Program-made: the position numbers and the translations under genes
Assembly: GCA_009602725.1 (NCBI GenBank)
Contig: WELB01000014.1
Coordinates: 1,160,974 to 1,200,097 of the forward strand
From: Spirogloea muscicola
Taxonomy: Eukaryota > Streptophyta > Zygnematophyceae > Spirogloeales > Spirogloeaceae
Reading direction: 5' to 3'
Length of the DNA stretch: 39,124 bases
Shown: positions 25,887 through 36,116 of the stretch, piece by piece
How positions within the stretch are numbered: the first letter of the stretch is position 1
Layout: every line of letters starts with the position of its first letter
The notes under the pieces: generated by a model
What the model was told of the DNA's origin: nothing
What the model saw: the letters and a program-made list of their open reading frames with translations, nothing else
Databases searched by the model: none

Positions 25887-27314
25887 TCCGGAGGCGCGAC
25901 GACGAGCGGACTGTGCACAGGATCCGGCAGCGGCTGCAGCTAAGGCGGCAAGAGCGGCTGAGGTGGTGAAAACAGTGGTTGCGACGGTGATTGCGACAGC
26001 GACGGCGCCTGCGACAGCGGCGGCGGCCGCGGCGGCGGCGGCGACGGCGGGCGGCAGTCACCCGAGCAAGCAGGCGCGGGGCGGGGGGGGGCGGGGCGCG
26101 CGGCTTTGGTCCGGAGCTTGCGCGAGTGCTCGACTATGGCGGGGCGTAGTGGCGCGAGTCCAAAAAACCCTAGCCCGGGGGGGCGCGGGGCGGGGGCCCG
26201 ATCCGGATGCGCCCATCGAAGCCGTCGGTTTGGGGTCGATCTGCGCCGTCCCGACGGCGCTCGGCCAGCCTGCGCCGTCGATCAAGGAGTGGCGGAGCAG
26301 GGCGTACAGGGCCTGACGCGGCCAACGAACGGCACACTGACCTCCGTCCCGTTGGCGTCCCGTCGCGAGAGCGTCTAGTCGGAGGAAGCCAGCCGTCCGA
26401 TGCGCCAGATTAGGCTCCGATTGACCAGCCTTTCGGCCAGCCTCCAGCCGGAAATAGAGTAGACATCAGAGTTGCTCATTCTCTGTGTTCCCGACTTTCT
26501 TCTGTAAGTCAGAAAGGTGCTCTTGCACAAGAGATGGCCCCCTTCTCGTCCTTTTGTTGATTTTTCTTCTTTCACAGCCCTTCGCCCCGTTGTGGACGAG
26601 AGCTGCGTATTCTCTGATTCTTTGCCCACCACAGTGGGGGCCGCAGCTTCGTTCCGCTTTCGCTCCCACAAAGCCCACGCTAGCATGATCGCAGCCCCGG
26701 GCATGGCGGCGCGGGCGCCGGCCCGGGGCCGCGGGCAGGCGGTGCCGGGCTGCCGTCGGCCTCCGGCGGCGGCGCGACGACGCGCCGCCAACCGCCTAGC
26801 GGCCTGAGAGCCTCTGCGAGAGCGCGCTGCTGTTTCATCCAGATCGCGGCTCTCGTCCAGCCGGCTCAAGCCCCCATTGCAGCCTCCGTCGTCAGCAGCG
26901 GTCTACAGCTCCGACTTCCCGAGACGTCTGACTGAGACCGAGGCGCAACGATGCAGGCGAGTCATTCTCCGCATGCTGCGTCGCGTGGCGTGCCGGACCC
27001 TGGGCGCGGCAACTGTTGATTTTGCTCCGAGAGCTGGCCTGACGGGCAACACCAAGGACGGTCGACCAGAGATGAGGTTCTCGCCCGTGCGCGCAGGAGA
27101 TAAGGGGATCACTGAAAGAGGCTCTTCGGTCTTCCTTTGTAGTATTCAGTGAAGGGTTTTATTGGTTAAGGAGGCCTCTCATTGCTTTCTGCGACAGCTA
27201 GCCCGAATGGCTTCCTGAACTCTGGGCGAGCCTGTTACTCACTTGCTGCATTTGCTAGTTCGCTGACAGCAGAGCTTGCCGGGTCCTACGTGTGTACTGC
27301 GCGTACAGGGCGCC
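25887..27314. promoter_or_regulatory. Bidirectional upstream region of UAP56 and the PPR-SMR gene
   Basis: The space between the divergent start codons is GC-rich on the UAP56 side and more balanced near 26400-26650. It contains a telo-box-like word (26165-26173). Long frames on both strands, for example minus 26375-26869 (164 codons), have no similarity that I recognise, and their composition follows local GC. A minor further gene here cannot be excluded. Confidence 0.5.
26165..26173. promoter_or_regulatory. Telo-box-like AAACCCTAG
   Basis: AAACCCTAG occurs once, about 400 bases upstream of the UAP56 ATG. In land plants, telo-boxes of this sequence occur in promoters of ribosomal-protein and other growth-linked genes. 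Whether algae use it is unknown, and one 9-mer may be chance. Confidence 0.35.
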
Positions 27315-30300
27315 ATGTTGCGCAGCAAGGTCGCTGTCCCACTGCTGAAGGGTGCAAGGGCCGTCTTTGCTGCTGGCGCCACACACAGCTCGCGATCGCC
27401 CGTGGAGACTGTGCTGCAGCAATCGCAGCAGCAGAGCGACGAGCAGCACCGCTCGAGGCCAGCGTTTGCTGGATTGCCCCAGAGCCAGCCCCAGCCCCAG
27501 CCACAGCCGCTCCTCGCTCCCTACTTGCCGCCCATCTCACCGCCGCTTCCGGTCTTTGCAGCAGAGCAAACCCTGAGGCACGGCAAGGCAAGCGTGAGCC
27601 CTGAAGGGACTCCCAATGCTCTGATTAGTCCGGCCCTGGTGGGGCCTCCGCCGGGCTTCTCGTCCCTAAGGGGAGAGAATGCATCTGCGACTCCCTTTCC
27701 TGATCCAAGGACCAAGGTGGTATACACCATACCCGCTGCCAAGCAAAGTGGTCTGGCATCCCCAACAAGTGGAAGCCCTCAGACGCAGCTCCCCACCCCA
27801 ATTGAAAGCTCCAACACAAACAGAGCGCCTCCCTACATTGCTGGTCAGGAAAGTTGCACAGAGAACAATAGAGGGAAGCTCGTTGCACCCTCCCATGGAG
27901 CTGAGTTGGAGGTGACAGATACAGGGCTGTCATGCGGGGAAGCGGAGGCTGGCGTTGTGCGTCAAGGAGGGCCCACCTCTGACTCAGGGAGCAGTCCAAG
28001 TGCTGCTGCTAGTCACGGGGTTGACAGAGCTCCGCTTGTGAGAGGTGCTGTGGAGGACAGCCAATATTCTTTGCCGCAGGCCCATGGCACAACCAGGGGA
28101 AGTAGCACACCGTCGACAACGACCGGGGCAATCGCAGGCTCCCGAAAATTCCACAGTGGCACACATTCCCCAGGGTCTACACCGCACAGCCATGCCAGGC
28201 AATCTGCGGTGGAGACTTCCATTCTGTATAACCAGCCCCAGAGACACCATCAATGGCTGCCGATATCAGGTCACTCGCAGGTAGCAGTCACACCAGCATA
28301 CAGACAGCCAGGTTCTTCAGTACAGCTAGCAGCAACACGTGCTGAGGAAGGACCCAGACTGGGCGCGTTCCTGCCAAGCAGCGCTGGCCAGGCAGATCTG
28401 CATGTGCAGTTACCTGTCTTTGGCCCGGCCTTACCACGTCCTCATGAGGCCGCTGGCAGCGAAAGGAGAGATGCAGTCAGGCCAAGCCATGGGGATCTGA
28501 AGGCTGGTAAGGGGCATGTGCACCAGTTCCACAACACCAGCCGGAAGCCCAAGTTGGGGCCTCACCATGAGGTGGTTGGAGACGTCATTGCTGCCCTGCG
28601 GAAGGTGCGTCATGCCGCACTTCCAATCCTGCATCCAAAGTACTTGCGATTCTGTTTCCCTTGAAGTTTTTATGAGCCCCTGTTCCACGTTCTAAGATTT
28701 GGCGCCTTTCTTGCATAGTGGTTTGATGGTGCGAAGCTGCACAGGCTCAGGTGTTGAGCAGCAGCATGCAACTCTTTTCGCAGATGCATTCAGATGCCCA
28801 TGGAAGCTTGGACCTTGCTTTGAAGCCCTGGAAGGGAGCTCTCAATCCATATCACATGTGTGACGTGCTAAAGCAGCAGCGTGATCCAAGACTAGCAATG
28901 GACTTGTTCCAGTGGTACAAGAGTCAGGCGCGCTCGAAGAACGACGTCTTTGTGAGTACTTTCTATAAGAAGCAGTTATGCAGCTTTTACTTTCTCTGGA
29001 TGGCGGGGGCAACTTTTGATTGCGAGGTAGCTTCTCCATGTTTTAGTTGTGGCTCTGAGGCGTACATGCTGATTCAGGTCAGGTTGTATTGCAGCTCTAC
29101 ACGACCCTGATTGTACTCATGGGTAGGACGAAGAACATTGCGGCAGTTGAACAGCTGTTCAAGGAGATGCAGGATGAAGGCTGCGAGCCGTCTCTTGTGA
29201 CTTACAATAGTGTCATGCATGCATATGGCAAGGCCAACCTGCTGGATGAAGCAAAGGCAGTATTTGACCACATGAGCACTTTGGGCAAGAAGTTGGACAC
29301 AGTAACCTATGGGTATGCTCAATCATGGATCTTGACCTCAATGCGTGTGTCGCGACAAATATAGGAGAGGTGTATAGAAGCACAGCACTTCATATGTAAG
29401 CCCACTCAGATGGTATGTGTGATTCATCGATTATCAGTTATTGATGTAGAAGAAGCTGATATCTTCTTCAATTATGGTGCTGCAGCACGTTGATTGACCT
29501 TTACAGTAAGGCAGGCCGCCACAAGGATGCCATAGACATCTTCAATAAAATGAAGAGCTCAGGCTTGAAAGGCGATGTCGTGTCATATAGCATGCTGATA
29601 TCTTCATTCGGACGAATAGGCGATCTCGTATCTGCTGCAAAGCTTTTCCAAGAAATGACAACAAAAGGCATCCCGCCGAATCACATCACATGTAAGTGGC
29701 CTGCTCACTGGCTACTGGCATTTGAAATTGTTGTCAGCTAAGAAGTCAAAACTGTGGCGGCTTTAAAGCCAGACAAGCTTTTACACGAGCTTGATTGAGC
29801 ATTTCTGGAGCAACTACTGTGCTGGTTTTGCTGGTATACTTGTCTGAAGTGGCATCACAGTCGTGCATTATCTGCTCATTTGCTAAGTGCAATTGCTTGA
29901 TGCTACATGAACAGACAATACAATGATAGACCTGTATGGAAAGGGAGGGAGGTACTCTACAGCTATCAAGCTTTTCCAGGAGATGAAAGACTCTGGCCTC
30001 AAGTGCGACAGGGCAACTTACAGGTGCATCCTCTTACTTTTTCTGCAAATTAGAGCAGCAGAGAAAATATGCTTTTACCTTCTGTTTTTGACAAGACTTT
30101 GTGCAGTCTATTTCTTCTTCTTGTTGAATCATGAGGTGACTTGGAGGGTCAACTGTCAGTTTTAGGTGCACAGTAGTCACATGCAGGATTTGCCGTGTCC
30201 CTGCAGTGCAATGATCAATCTGTGTGGGAAGGCTGGTTACTACGCTGAGGCCGAAGCCTTCTTCACTGAGATGGAGGATGCCGGTATTCAAGCTGATGCA

Positions 30301-31677
30301 ATAGCATACTCCATCCTAGTTGACATGTGGGGCAAAGCTGGACAGCCGAGAAGAGCTGGCAAGTGGTTCAGGACTATGATACAGGCCGGCTTGACTCCTA
30401 GCCCTCCTGCCTGTAAGCTATGTCTGCCAATTACAGTGAGCAGATTATTAGCGTGCTCTCCCTTTATGACTTCCATGTGCAAACCTCTGTGAAGATTAGC
30501 AGCAGCAGTAGCAGCACGACTGTCATTGCCTGTACGCACTGCTTGCTTTTACCAGTTGTTGTATGTTCCAGGCAGCCCTTTGCTATAGGTCTGACTAGTT
30601 CTTCTGCCGTTTCAGTTAATGCACTGATGCATGCATATTTGAAGATGGAAATGTATTCCGAGACCAAGCACATCTTCGAGACAATGCTGCGTGGGAGCGT
30701 AATTCCCAATCTGAAGACATACACCCTGCTGCTGTCTTCATGCACCGACTGCTCTGAGCAAAATGGAGTTGACATATGCTTGGAGCTTATGGCCTGCACA
30801 GGACACCCTGTACACAGCCTCGTCAAGCTTCTCCTGCAGGTCAATAAAGACTACTCAATACTCGGATTGTGTTAATATGTAACTGTTGGTTTGTTGGCAA
30901 GTTGTGTTTCTTCCTTCCGAATAACACAGTTTGCCCTTGTGCCAAAGCAGGATACTGCAGACCCATCAGAAGAGGATGCAATGATGAAGCAGGTTGGGCA
31001 GTTCATGGAACAAATCAAGCAGCACGAGGAACACGAGTCACGCCGCGCGTTCACCGACTGTCTCATAAGTTTCTTGTATCAGTACGGCAGGAGAGAGAGG
31101 GCTGCACGTGTGTGGAGAGAGGCCAACTACCTCCACATGTTTCCGTCAGCATTTCGGGGGTCTGACAACAATCTGTGGAGCCTAGATTTACATTACATGT
31201 CTCCAGGCACAGCTATGACAGCAGTCAAGGCGGAGCTTAGCACGTTGCGCGAAAGGGCCATGAGCGGAGGTCTTCTGCCACAGAGACTGGAAATCATCAC
31301 AGGTTGGGGGAGGCGGAGTCGTATCATTGGGACATCCTTCATTAAGAAGGTAATTTTGGATATCTTTGTGAGTGAAGAGTATTGCGAAGTGCAGCAGCAT
31401 GGCCTCAATGCCACCATATATTGCTTGCTCCACAGGGGGCACTAGAGTTCCTCCACTTGCCTATGCTTTACTTGTTGCTGCATGCTACCTACAGTTGACA
31501 ATGTCATTCTTGGCTCCTCAGGCTGTTGAAGACCTCCTGGATGGGGTCGGATCTCCATTCAGGATGGATGTCAACAATGTAGGCTGTCTGTATGCGCCTG
31601 CCCCCGAGGTGATAGAGTGGCTCATGCAGCCTGAAATTGACAGAATACTTGCGGCACGCAACTTTGACCCACCTTAG
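27315..31677 (+). CDS. P-class PPR protein with C-terminal SMR domain (organellar)
   Basis: This is an organellar RNA-binding protein with a C-terminal SMR (MutS2-related) nuclease-like domain. Exons 27315-28604, 28784-28951, 29095-29312, 29486-29691, 29915-30023, 30207-30412, 30616-30839, 30951-31349 (or from 30930) and 31522-31677 give about 991 aa. The ATG at 27315 starts a basic, acid-free leader (MLRSKVAVPLLKGARAVF) that looks mitochondrial. About 400 aa of Gln/Pro/Ser-rich linker follow. One degenerate and nine clear 35-aa PPR units follow (for example TYNSVMHAYGKANLLDEAK), then TYTLLLSSCTD and CTGHP. The SMR domain keeps LDLHYMS (LDxH) and ITGWGRRS (TGxG), both needed for nuclease activity in active members. 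The order and the linker motifs match the Arabidopsis At1g18900/At1g74750 type better than GUN1 (recalled, not searched). Its target RNA is unknown. Confidence 0.93.
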
Positions 31678-31797
31678 CAGTTGTCAGGCAATTATATCAA
31701 CGGCATCAGTGGTCTGCCCCTTAGGCCACCCACTACTATCAACCCTCGATTTAGAAACCTCTCTGTGTCCCATGTGCCCAACATTGAGTAAGCGTGT

Positions 31798-31802
31798 TGT
31801 AA
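31798..31802 (+). terminator. Probable polyadenylation signal TGTAA of the PPR-SMR gene
   Basis: TGTAA is the green-algal polyadenylation signal (established for Chlamydomonas and relatives). This copy lies 121 bases past the stop codon, a plausible 3' untranslated length. The five-base word is common, so support is moderate. Confidence 0.5.
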
Positions 31803-32000
31803 AAGTGTGTGCCCTCAGTCACATGTGGAACTTATTGGCTGTAGCCTGCTGCACCTGCAGAGGAAGTTCACAAGCATGCCCATCAATTCCTGAGTATGCA
31901 GCATGTATGTGTGACATGGCTTGCTGGCTCGTGTGCTGGGGTGGAATGCCACTCGCAGTGGCCTTATTGATTGACTAAGAAGGGAACAGTCAAGCATCTC

Positions 32001-32025
32001 GAATTTCAGGCAGTGCCTGAAATTC
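32001..32025. repeat. Perfect inverted repeat, 12-base arms
   Basis: GAATTTCAGGCA, one central G, then TGCCTGAAATTC form a perfect palindrome. It lies about 325 bases downstream of the PPR-SMR stop. A further GAATTTCAG occurs near 32309. It could fold as a hairpin or bind a dimeric factor. Confidence 0.8.
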
Positions 32026-32774
32026 AACCCTAAATCCATTGCCTGATATCCTCTAGCTTGACTGCATGCTGTAAGAAGTACAAGCCTTGGGCTCGTGATG
32101 CTTTCAGCTTCTCCTCTACATGGCTTTCGTGATCATGAATCATGCAAGTCTGCGTTGCTGCGTCACCACGTCAGAGCAACTTGTAATGTGACAAGCTAGG
32201 TCTTCACTGCATCAAGGTACTGACGAACCTATTGGGGGCTAGCTTTGTGGTTAGCACTCACATTGGCCAGCTTTGCCACATTCCCAGACAGCATTCAAAC
32301 CCCTCTGAATTTCAGATTTTACGATGTTGGAATGATGTTGACCCGGATTTAAGGCAAGTTGATAATACAAAGGACTTGCGAGTGTGAGTTGCGAGGGGCC
32401 AGCCAGTAGCAACGACTAGTCTAAGCAAAAAAAAGCAACGGTGTAAGGCCGAGAAAGAACCAGCGGAGCAAACAGGAGGAGGCCTACACTACGTGAGTGC
32501 TTAGCAAAACCAATGCTCATCAGCCCCTCAGATAGACAAGGCCAGCTAGCTCATAGGCAACCAGCATTGTCCATACATCACACTCATATGAGTAGCCAGG
32601 ATCTGCCAGCCCCTGAGCCGCATGCGGAGCACCTGGGCAAGCGACCCCAAAAATCCTCAAACAATAAGTGCAAGTGGCTGGTAGAGCCCCCTCCAGGAAA
32701 CGGCGGGGAAAACGGCGGGCGAGGACAAACGGGAGGGCGCCAAGGGGGGCAGCCACGCGGCCGCGTCGCTGGCC

Positions 32775-32848
32775 CACGTGGCCAGCCAGCAGGGCGCCGC
32801 GGGGCCTTCCACGTGGCGACAGCAAAGGAAGTGGTCCAGCCACGTGGC
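32775..32848. promoter_or_regulatory. Three CACGTGGC (ABRE/G-box) elements
   Basis: CACGTGGC occurs at 32775, 32810 and 32841, with spacings of 35 and 31 bases, about 600-670 bases upstream of the 78-aa gene's ATG. CACGTG is the core bound by bZIP and bHLH factors, and CACGTGGC is the ABRE consensus of stress-inducible plant genes. Three identical 8-mers in 75 bases is well beyond chance even in GC-rich DNA. Confidence 0.65.
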
Positions 32849-33193
32849 GCAGCCCTGCGCCGCGACGCCAGCGGCTTGCAGGCCGCCCCGGCGCCCCCTC
32901 TTTTCATTTCTTATTCAGCAGCCGCATTCTTCATCATCAAAGGACCCCCCCCTCCCTCCCCGCTTCCCCATCAACGCACGACCACGGGGCTCTCCCTTGT
33001 CCCCCTCCCCCCCCCTCCTCCACTCCGCCCCTCCTGTGGCCCACCACCGCCTCCCCCTCTCTCTCCTCCTCCCCCAGCTCTCCAGCACCCGCCCACCTGC
33101 GAGCGAGCGAGCTCTGGGTCGCCCACCTCGCCCATCTCTCGCCTGCACAATTCCTTGACTGTCGACAGCCTGCCCGCCTTCCGCCCTTTCAGG

Positions 33194-33222
33194 CCTTGTA
33201 CATTTTGTGGGCTGGCATTCCA
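33194..33222 (+). repeat. Copy of the dispersed motif upstream of the 78-aa gene
   Basis: This reads CCTTGTACATTTTGT then GGGCTGGC and ATTCCA, matching the copy at 3461 except for the right half. It lies about 220-245 bases before the ATG at 33441, in gene orientation. Confidence 0.55.
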
Positions 33223-33440
33223 CAGACACTGCTTTACATCAAGGAGCTTTCCAGTTTCCTCCGCTACCTCCTCCGTCCTCCGCTACCACCGCTTGCCGCC
33301 TTTGCCGCCGCCGCCGCCGCCCTCAAGCTCCGCTCCGCTGCTCCCTGTCCTCGCCGAGCTCGCCGTCCCCTAGTGGTCGCTCGCGGCGACCGCCCAACCA
33401 ATCCCCGATCTCCTTTTCTGCCGGAGCGGCCGCCTTCGCT

Positions 33441-33888
33441 ATGTCGTCGATTGCCGAGTCCGTGAAGAACAACCCGCGGGAGGCCTGCCTGCAGGCGCAG
33501 GAGAACGTCAAGTGAGCGCCAGGGCATGCACTGAAGTCGCCAGGCCTAACTCATGCGAGCTCACGCAGCCCCCATCAAAGCAGGACTGCTTTGCTAAGGA
33601 CGCTCATGGGAGCTGCACAGCTTGTACGCGGCAGTGCACCTTGATCTGCCAAACGTTCTTCTTCCACCTTGCTGATCTTGTCAGTGTCACCGTGCATATG
33701 TATGTCATGTATTTCATGGCAGGCAAGACCTTGATGCTGAAGCCGGCGGCCGCGGCCTTGCTGAGGCTATCGGCGGGACGTTCCAGGAGGAGTACGACAG
33801 CTCGGCGGAGAAGGACAAGGACTTCACGCCCGACCAGGCCAATGTGTCCGAGCAGGAGGGTGACACGGAAATTCCTGTGTCTGAGTAG
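33441..33888 (+). CDS. Small hydrophilic acidic protein, 78 aa, function unknown
   Basis: I do not recognise this protein by name. Two exons, 33441-33511 and 33723-33888, join in phase across a GTGAGC...GGCAG intron that splits a lysine codon. The protein starts MSSIAESVKNNPREA, then LQAQENVKQDLDAEAGG, and ends GDTEIPVSE. It has no signal peptide, no membrane helix and no long hydrophobic run. It is rich in Glu, Asp, Gln, Ser and Ala, with one Cys, and is probably disordered or partly helical. This composition resembles small LEA-like or stress-associated proteins, and the ABRE/G-box trio upstream fits stress control, but both are inference. The start is the first ATG after a C-rich leader. 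A TGTAA lies about 170 bases past the stop. Confidence 0.75.
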
Positions 33889-34055
33889 GCCGCCTGCGGC
33901 GGCAACCTAGCTCCGAGCTCCTAGCTGCCAGTTGCCAAGTACAGTGTGGCCATAAGCTGGCAAGCTTGCCAAGCCTCCTGTGCAGCTGGGGCTCGGCTTG
34001 TACTTCGACTAGTAACACTGGAGACGTACGATGCAGCCTTTACCTGGGCTTTTCT

Positions 34056-34060
34056 TGTAA
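34056..34060 (+). terminator. Probable polyadenylation signal TGTAA of the 78-aa gene
   Basis: TGTAA lies 168 bases after the stop codon, in the expected range for a green-algal 3' untranslated region. Support rests on the word and its position only. Confidence 0.5.
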
Positions 34061-34429
34061 TTCGCTATTCATGCTTGCATCTGCCCTTGCTCTTCCAATA
34101 TGAGCTGCCATGTATTTGTATTGCAAAGAAGCTGCTCTCTTCAAATATGTTCCCCTTTGTCGATCAAGACTGCAGCACCTCCAACAATGTCCTACTGGTC
34201 TGCTGCGCTTCCGTCTTGTCGGAGCCTATGATGTATGGCTCTTATAAGCTTCTTGGCAATTGGCAATAGTTGTCTACAGATACTGTTACTGGTTCAGTGA
34301 TACTCATCTTAAGTATGGTGCTACTTCAGTAAACAGTGGGACATTGGCAAGTCAAAGGCAAGGCGAGTGGAAGATACTTTTCGCTTTCGCCCTTTGGAGA
34401 ACTCCTAAGGCGAACAGGGATGCACAGCT

Positions 34430-34537
34430 TGACTAGCGTTGTTGTCATGTGTATCATATGTAAGCAGAGAAGCTCATGTATTATGACTAGCGTTGTTCTC
34501 ATGTGCATCATATTTAAGCAGAGAAGCTCATGTATTA
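34430..34537 (+). repeat. 54-bp tandem duplication
   Basis: Two adjacent copies, 34430-34483 and 34484-34537, start TGACTAGCGTTGTT and end GCTCATGTATTA. Only a few substitutions separate them (for example GTATCATATG and GCATCATATT), so the event is fairly recent. The region is noncoding. Confidence 0.9.
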
Positions 34538-35669
34538 AGCTTCTGAGCAAATGTCAATCTATGTTAACAAACACTCATTGTATTAAGGTTGTCAGTACTA
34601 CACTCAGCAGTGGGAAAAAGGCATGTTTATATGATGATGACCGTCCCTCTTGTGAGGAGGGATACTTAGCTCGACAATATCGCAAGACATTGCGCCACTT
34701 GGACTCAATTACAGAGACGACGAGTAGTGAGATACTGATTGTCGTGTAGAGCTGCATAGATTGCTATTTACAACTCTTCCTGAGTAATCCTGTGATCACT
34801 TGCTGCAATTAAATTGGAAAATTGTGAGAGACTACATGCAGAAGGGTGGACCCTTCAAACGCTAAGATAGAAGTAAGTCCGGCTGAATGTCACTACTCTA
34901 GACAGTTGTGCAGCTATCAAAGCAGAACTGTTGCAAGCAACTCGGTGCACAGAATAGATGAGCAGAGCACTGTAAGTCGAGCACAGGATGTGCATCTGTC
35001 AATGGGCTTGCTTATAAACTGACCACTCAGGCCCTCCATCTCTCAGTACACTTTCCACCTCATGCACGACAGAGAGTAGACAAGGCAGGCAACATTATGG
35101 TGTAGCAGGTGGAGCATATGATGGTCCGGGCAAAAGAGGATGCTGGCTCGCCTCAAGTGAGCAGGATTGCCTTCAACTCTCACACGGACTTCAGTAGGAA
35201 TCACCAACAGGCAGCTCTGTATGCTACGTTTGAGACTCTTAACTTTTATACGACACCCTTATTTGATGGGTATGTCGCTCTTGACGTCCTTGACTCTTAG
35301 GACTTGGTGATATCTGCCCTTCGCCACGGCCAGCTATGGAGTCTGCTGGCCTGCAAAGATAGCAAAGAATGCAGACAACTCGCATGCTGATCATTTCAGA
35401 CATCAGCCTCGGCCAACTAATCCATCATAAGCAGTAGGTCTTACTCATCGATTTTACCCTTGCACGGCACGCTGCTGCCTAGCAGCAAGCGTGGATAGGA
35501 GGTTAAGTCGCTTCCGTGTTACTAATATGATTTATACATGTGGTTGTTGGTGTCTGGGTAGATGCCCTTGACCTCTGCTATACACCCTTTCGGAGATTTA
35601 GCATATGCACTATATCAATCTTTAGCTATGCGTTTGGTCCTCTATCAGACTCTGGCTGTTGTCTGACTC

Positions 35670-35906
35670 CTAGCTGGCATAGTCGGTGGCCCCAGCCATT
35701 TCCTCCAGTCCGTTAGCCTCCTCGCATAGTGCTCCAATAGTTTTTGGTTGGTCACACAGCCCATCCGACTTTGCTATTTGTCCGGATAGCTGGTCGTTGC
35801 TTCTTAGGCTATGGAGATCACATGTCAAGTGCTCCAGTCGCTTTTCCTCACTGTCTGGATTTGCAGCTCGCTCTAGGAGCTGACTCGCTTGCCATAAGGT
35901 GCACAA
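35670..35906 (-). pseudogene. Possible coding relic with coiled-coil character
   Basis: A 78-codon minus-strand frame without an ATG reads QLLERAANPDSEEKRLEHL, then RSNDQLSGQIAKSDGL, then EEANGLEEMAGATDYAS before TAG. It is hydrophilic and Glu/Leu/Gln-rich with leucine and isoleucine at roughly heptad spacing, unlike the usual shadow frames here. There is no clear acceptor or partner exon, so it may be a decayed gene or element fragment, or chance. I do not recognise a family. Confidence 0.25.
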
Positions 35907-36116
35907 TTAACAAGAAGATATTTCAAGCCAATAACGTGGCTTTTGCATATTGAATTATTGCCCTGAGCTTGATGTCACAGAGGCAAGCACTTCAATGTTT
36001 CAGGCTGAAGGTTGTGGGCATGATGAGGTAAGTGAGCAGACAATACATGTCACTATTTGTACAAAGTTTGTACAAGTTTGTAACAATGAAAGAGAGGAAT
36101 GTACAGAGTTGCCACA

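Larger units (their letters stand above)
31678..32500. other. 3' region of the PPR-SMR gene
   Basis: No gene seen. A TGTAA signal lies at 31798-31802 about 120 bases after the stop, followed by a perfect 25-base inverted repeat at 32001. The remainder is AT-richer spacer with no frame of interest. Confidence 0.55.
32501..33440 (+). promoter_or_regulatory. Upstream region of the 78-aa gene, with pyrimidine tract
   Basis: This holds three ABRE/G-box elements (separate entry), a strongly pyrimidine-rich stretch at about 32940-33090 that is mainly C with CT steps, and one copy of the dispersed motif at 33194-33222. Several proline-rich frames of up to 286 codons cross it; these reflect the C-rich composition. 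It probably contains the promoter and a long 5' untranslated region. Confidence 0.5.
33889..36116. other. Intergenic region, 78-aa gene to LESV gene
   Basis: These 2.2 kb lie between the 3' ends of a plus-strand gene and a minus-strand gene. Contents are a TGTAA at 34056-34060, a 54-base tandem duplication at 34430-34537, a possible coding relic on the minus strand at 35670-35906, and three TTTGTACAAG-like units at 36055-36083. Nothing else is recognisable, and no RNA gene was identified. Confidence 0.5.

Noticed and set aside
26375-26869. 164-codon minus-strand frame in the UAP56/PPR-SMR spacer
   Set aside because: Arginine- and alanine-rich beginning and an unrelated end. Its composition follows local GC and no domain is seen.
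27276-31677. Assignment of the PPR-SMR gene as GUN1
   Set aside because: The PPR array, the TLLLSSCTD and CTGHP linker and the SMR flanks resemble the At1g18900/At1g74750 type more closely, and the leader looks mitochondrial.
32513-33465. Proline-rich plus-strand frames of 265-286 codons before the 78-aa gene
   Set aside because: They are open in two frames at once across a C-rich tract containing promoter elements. This is a composition artefact.
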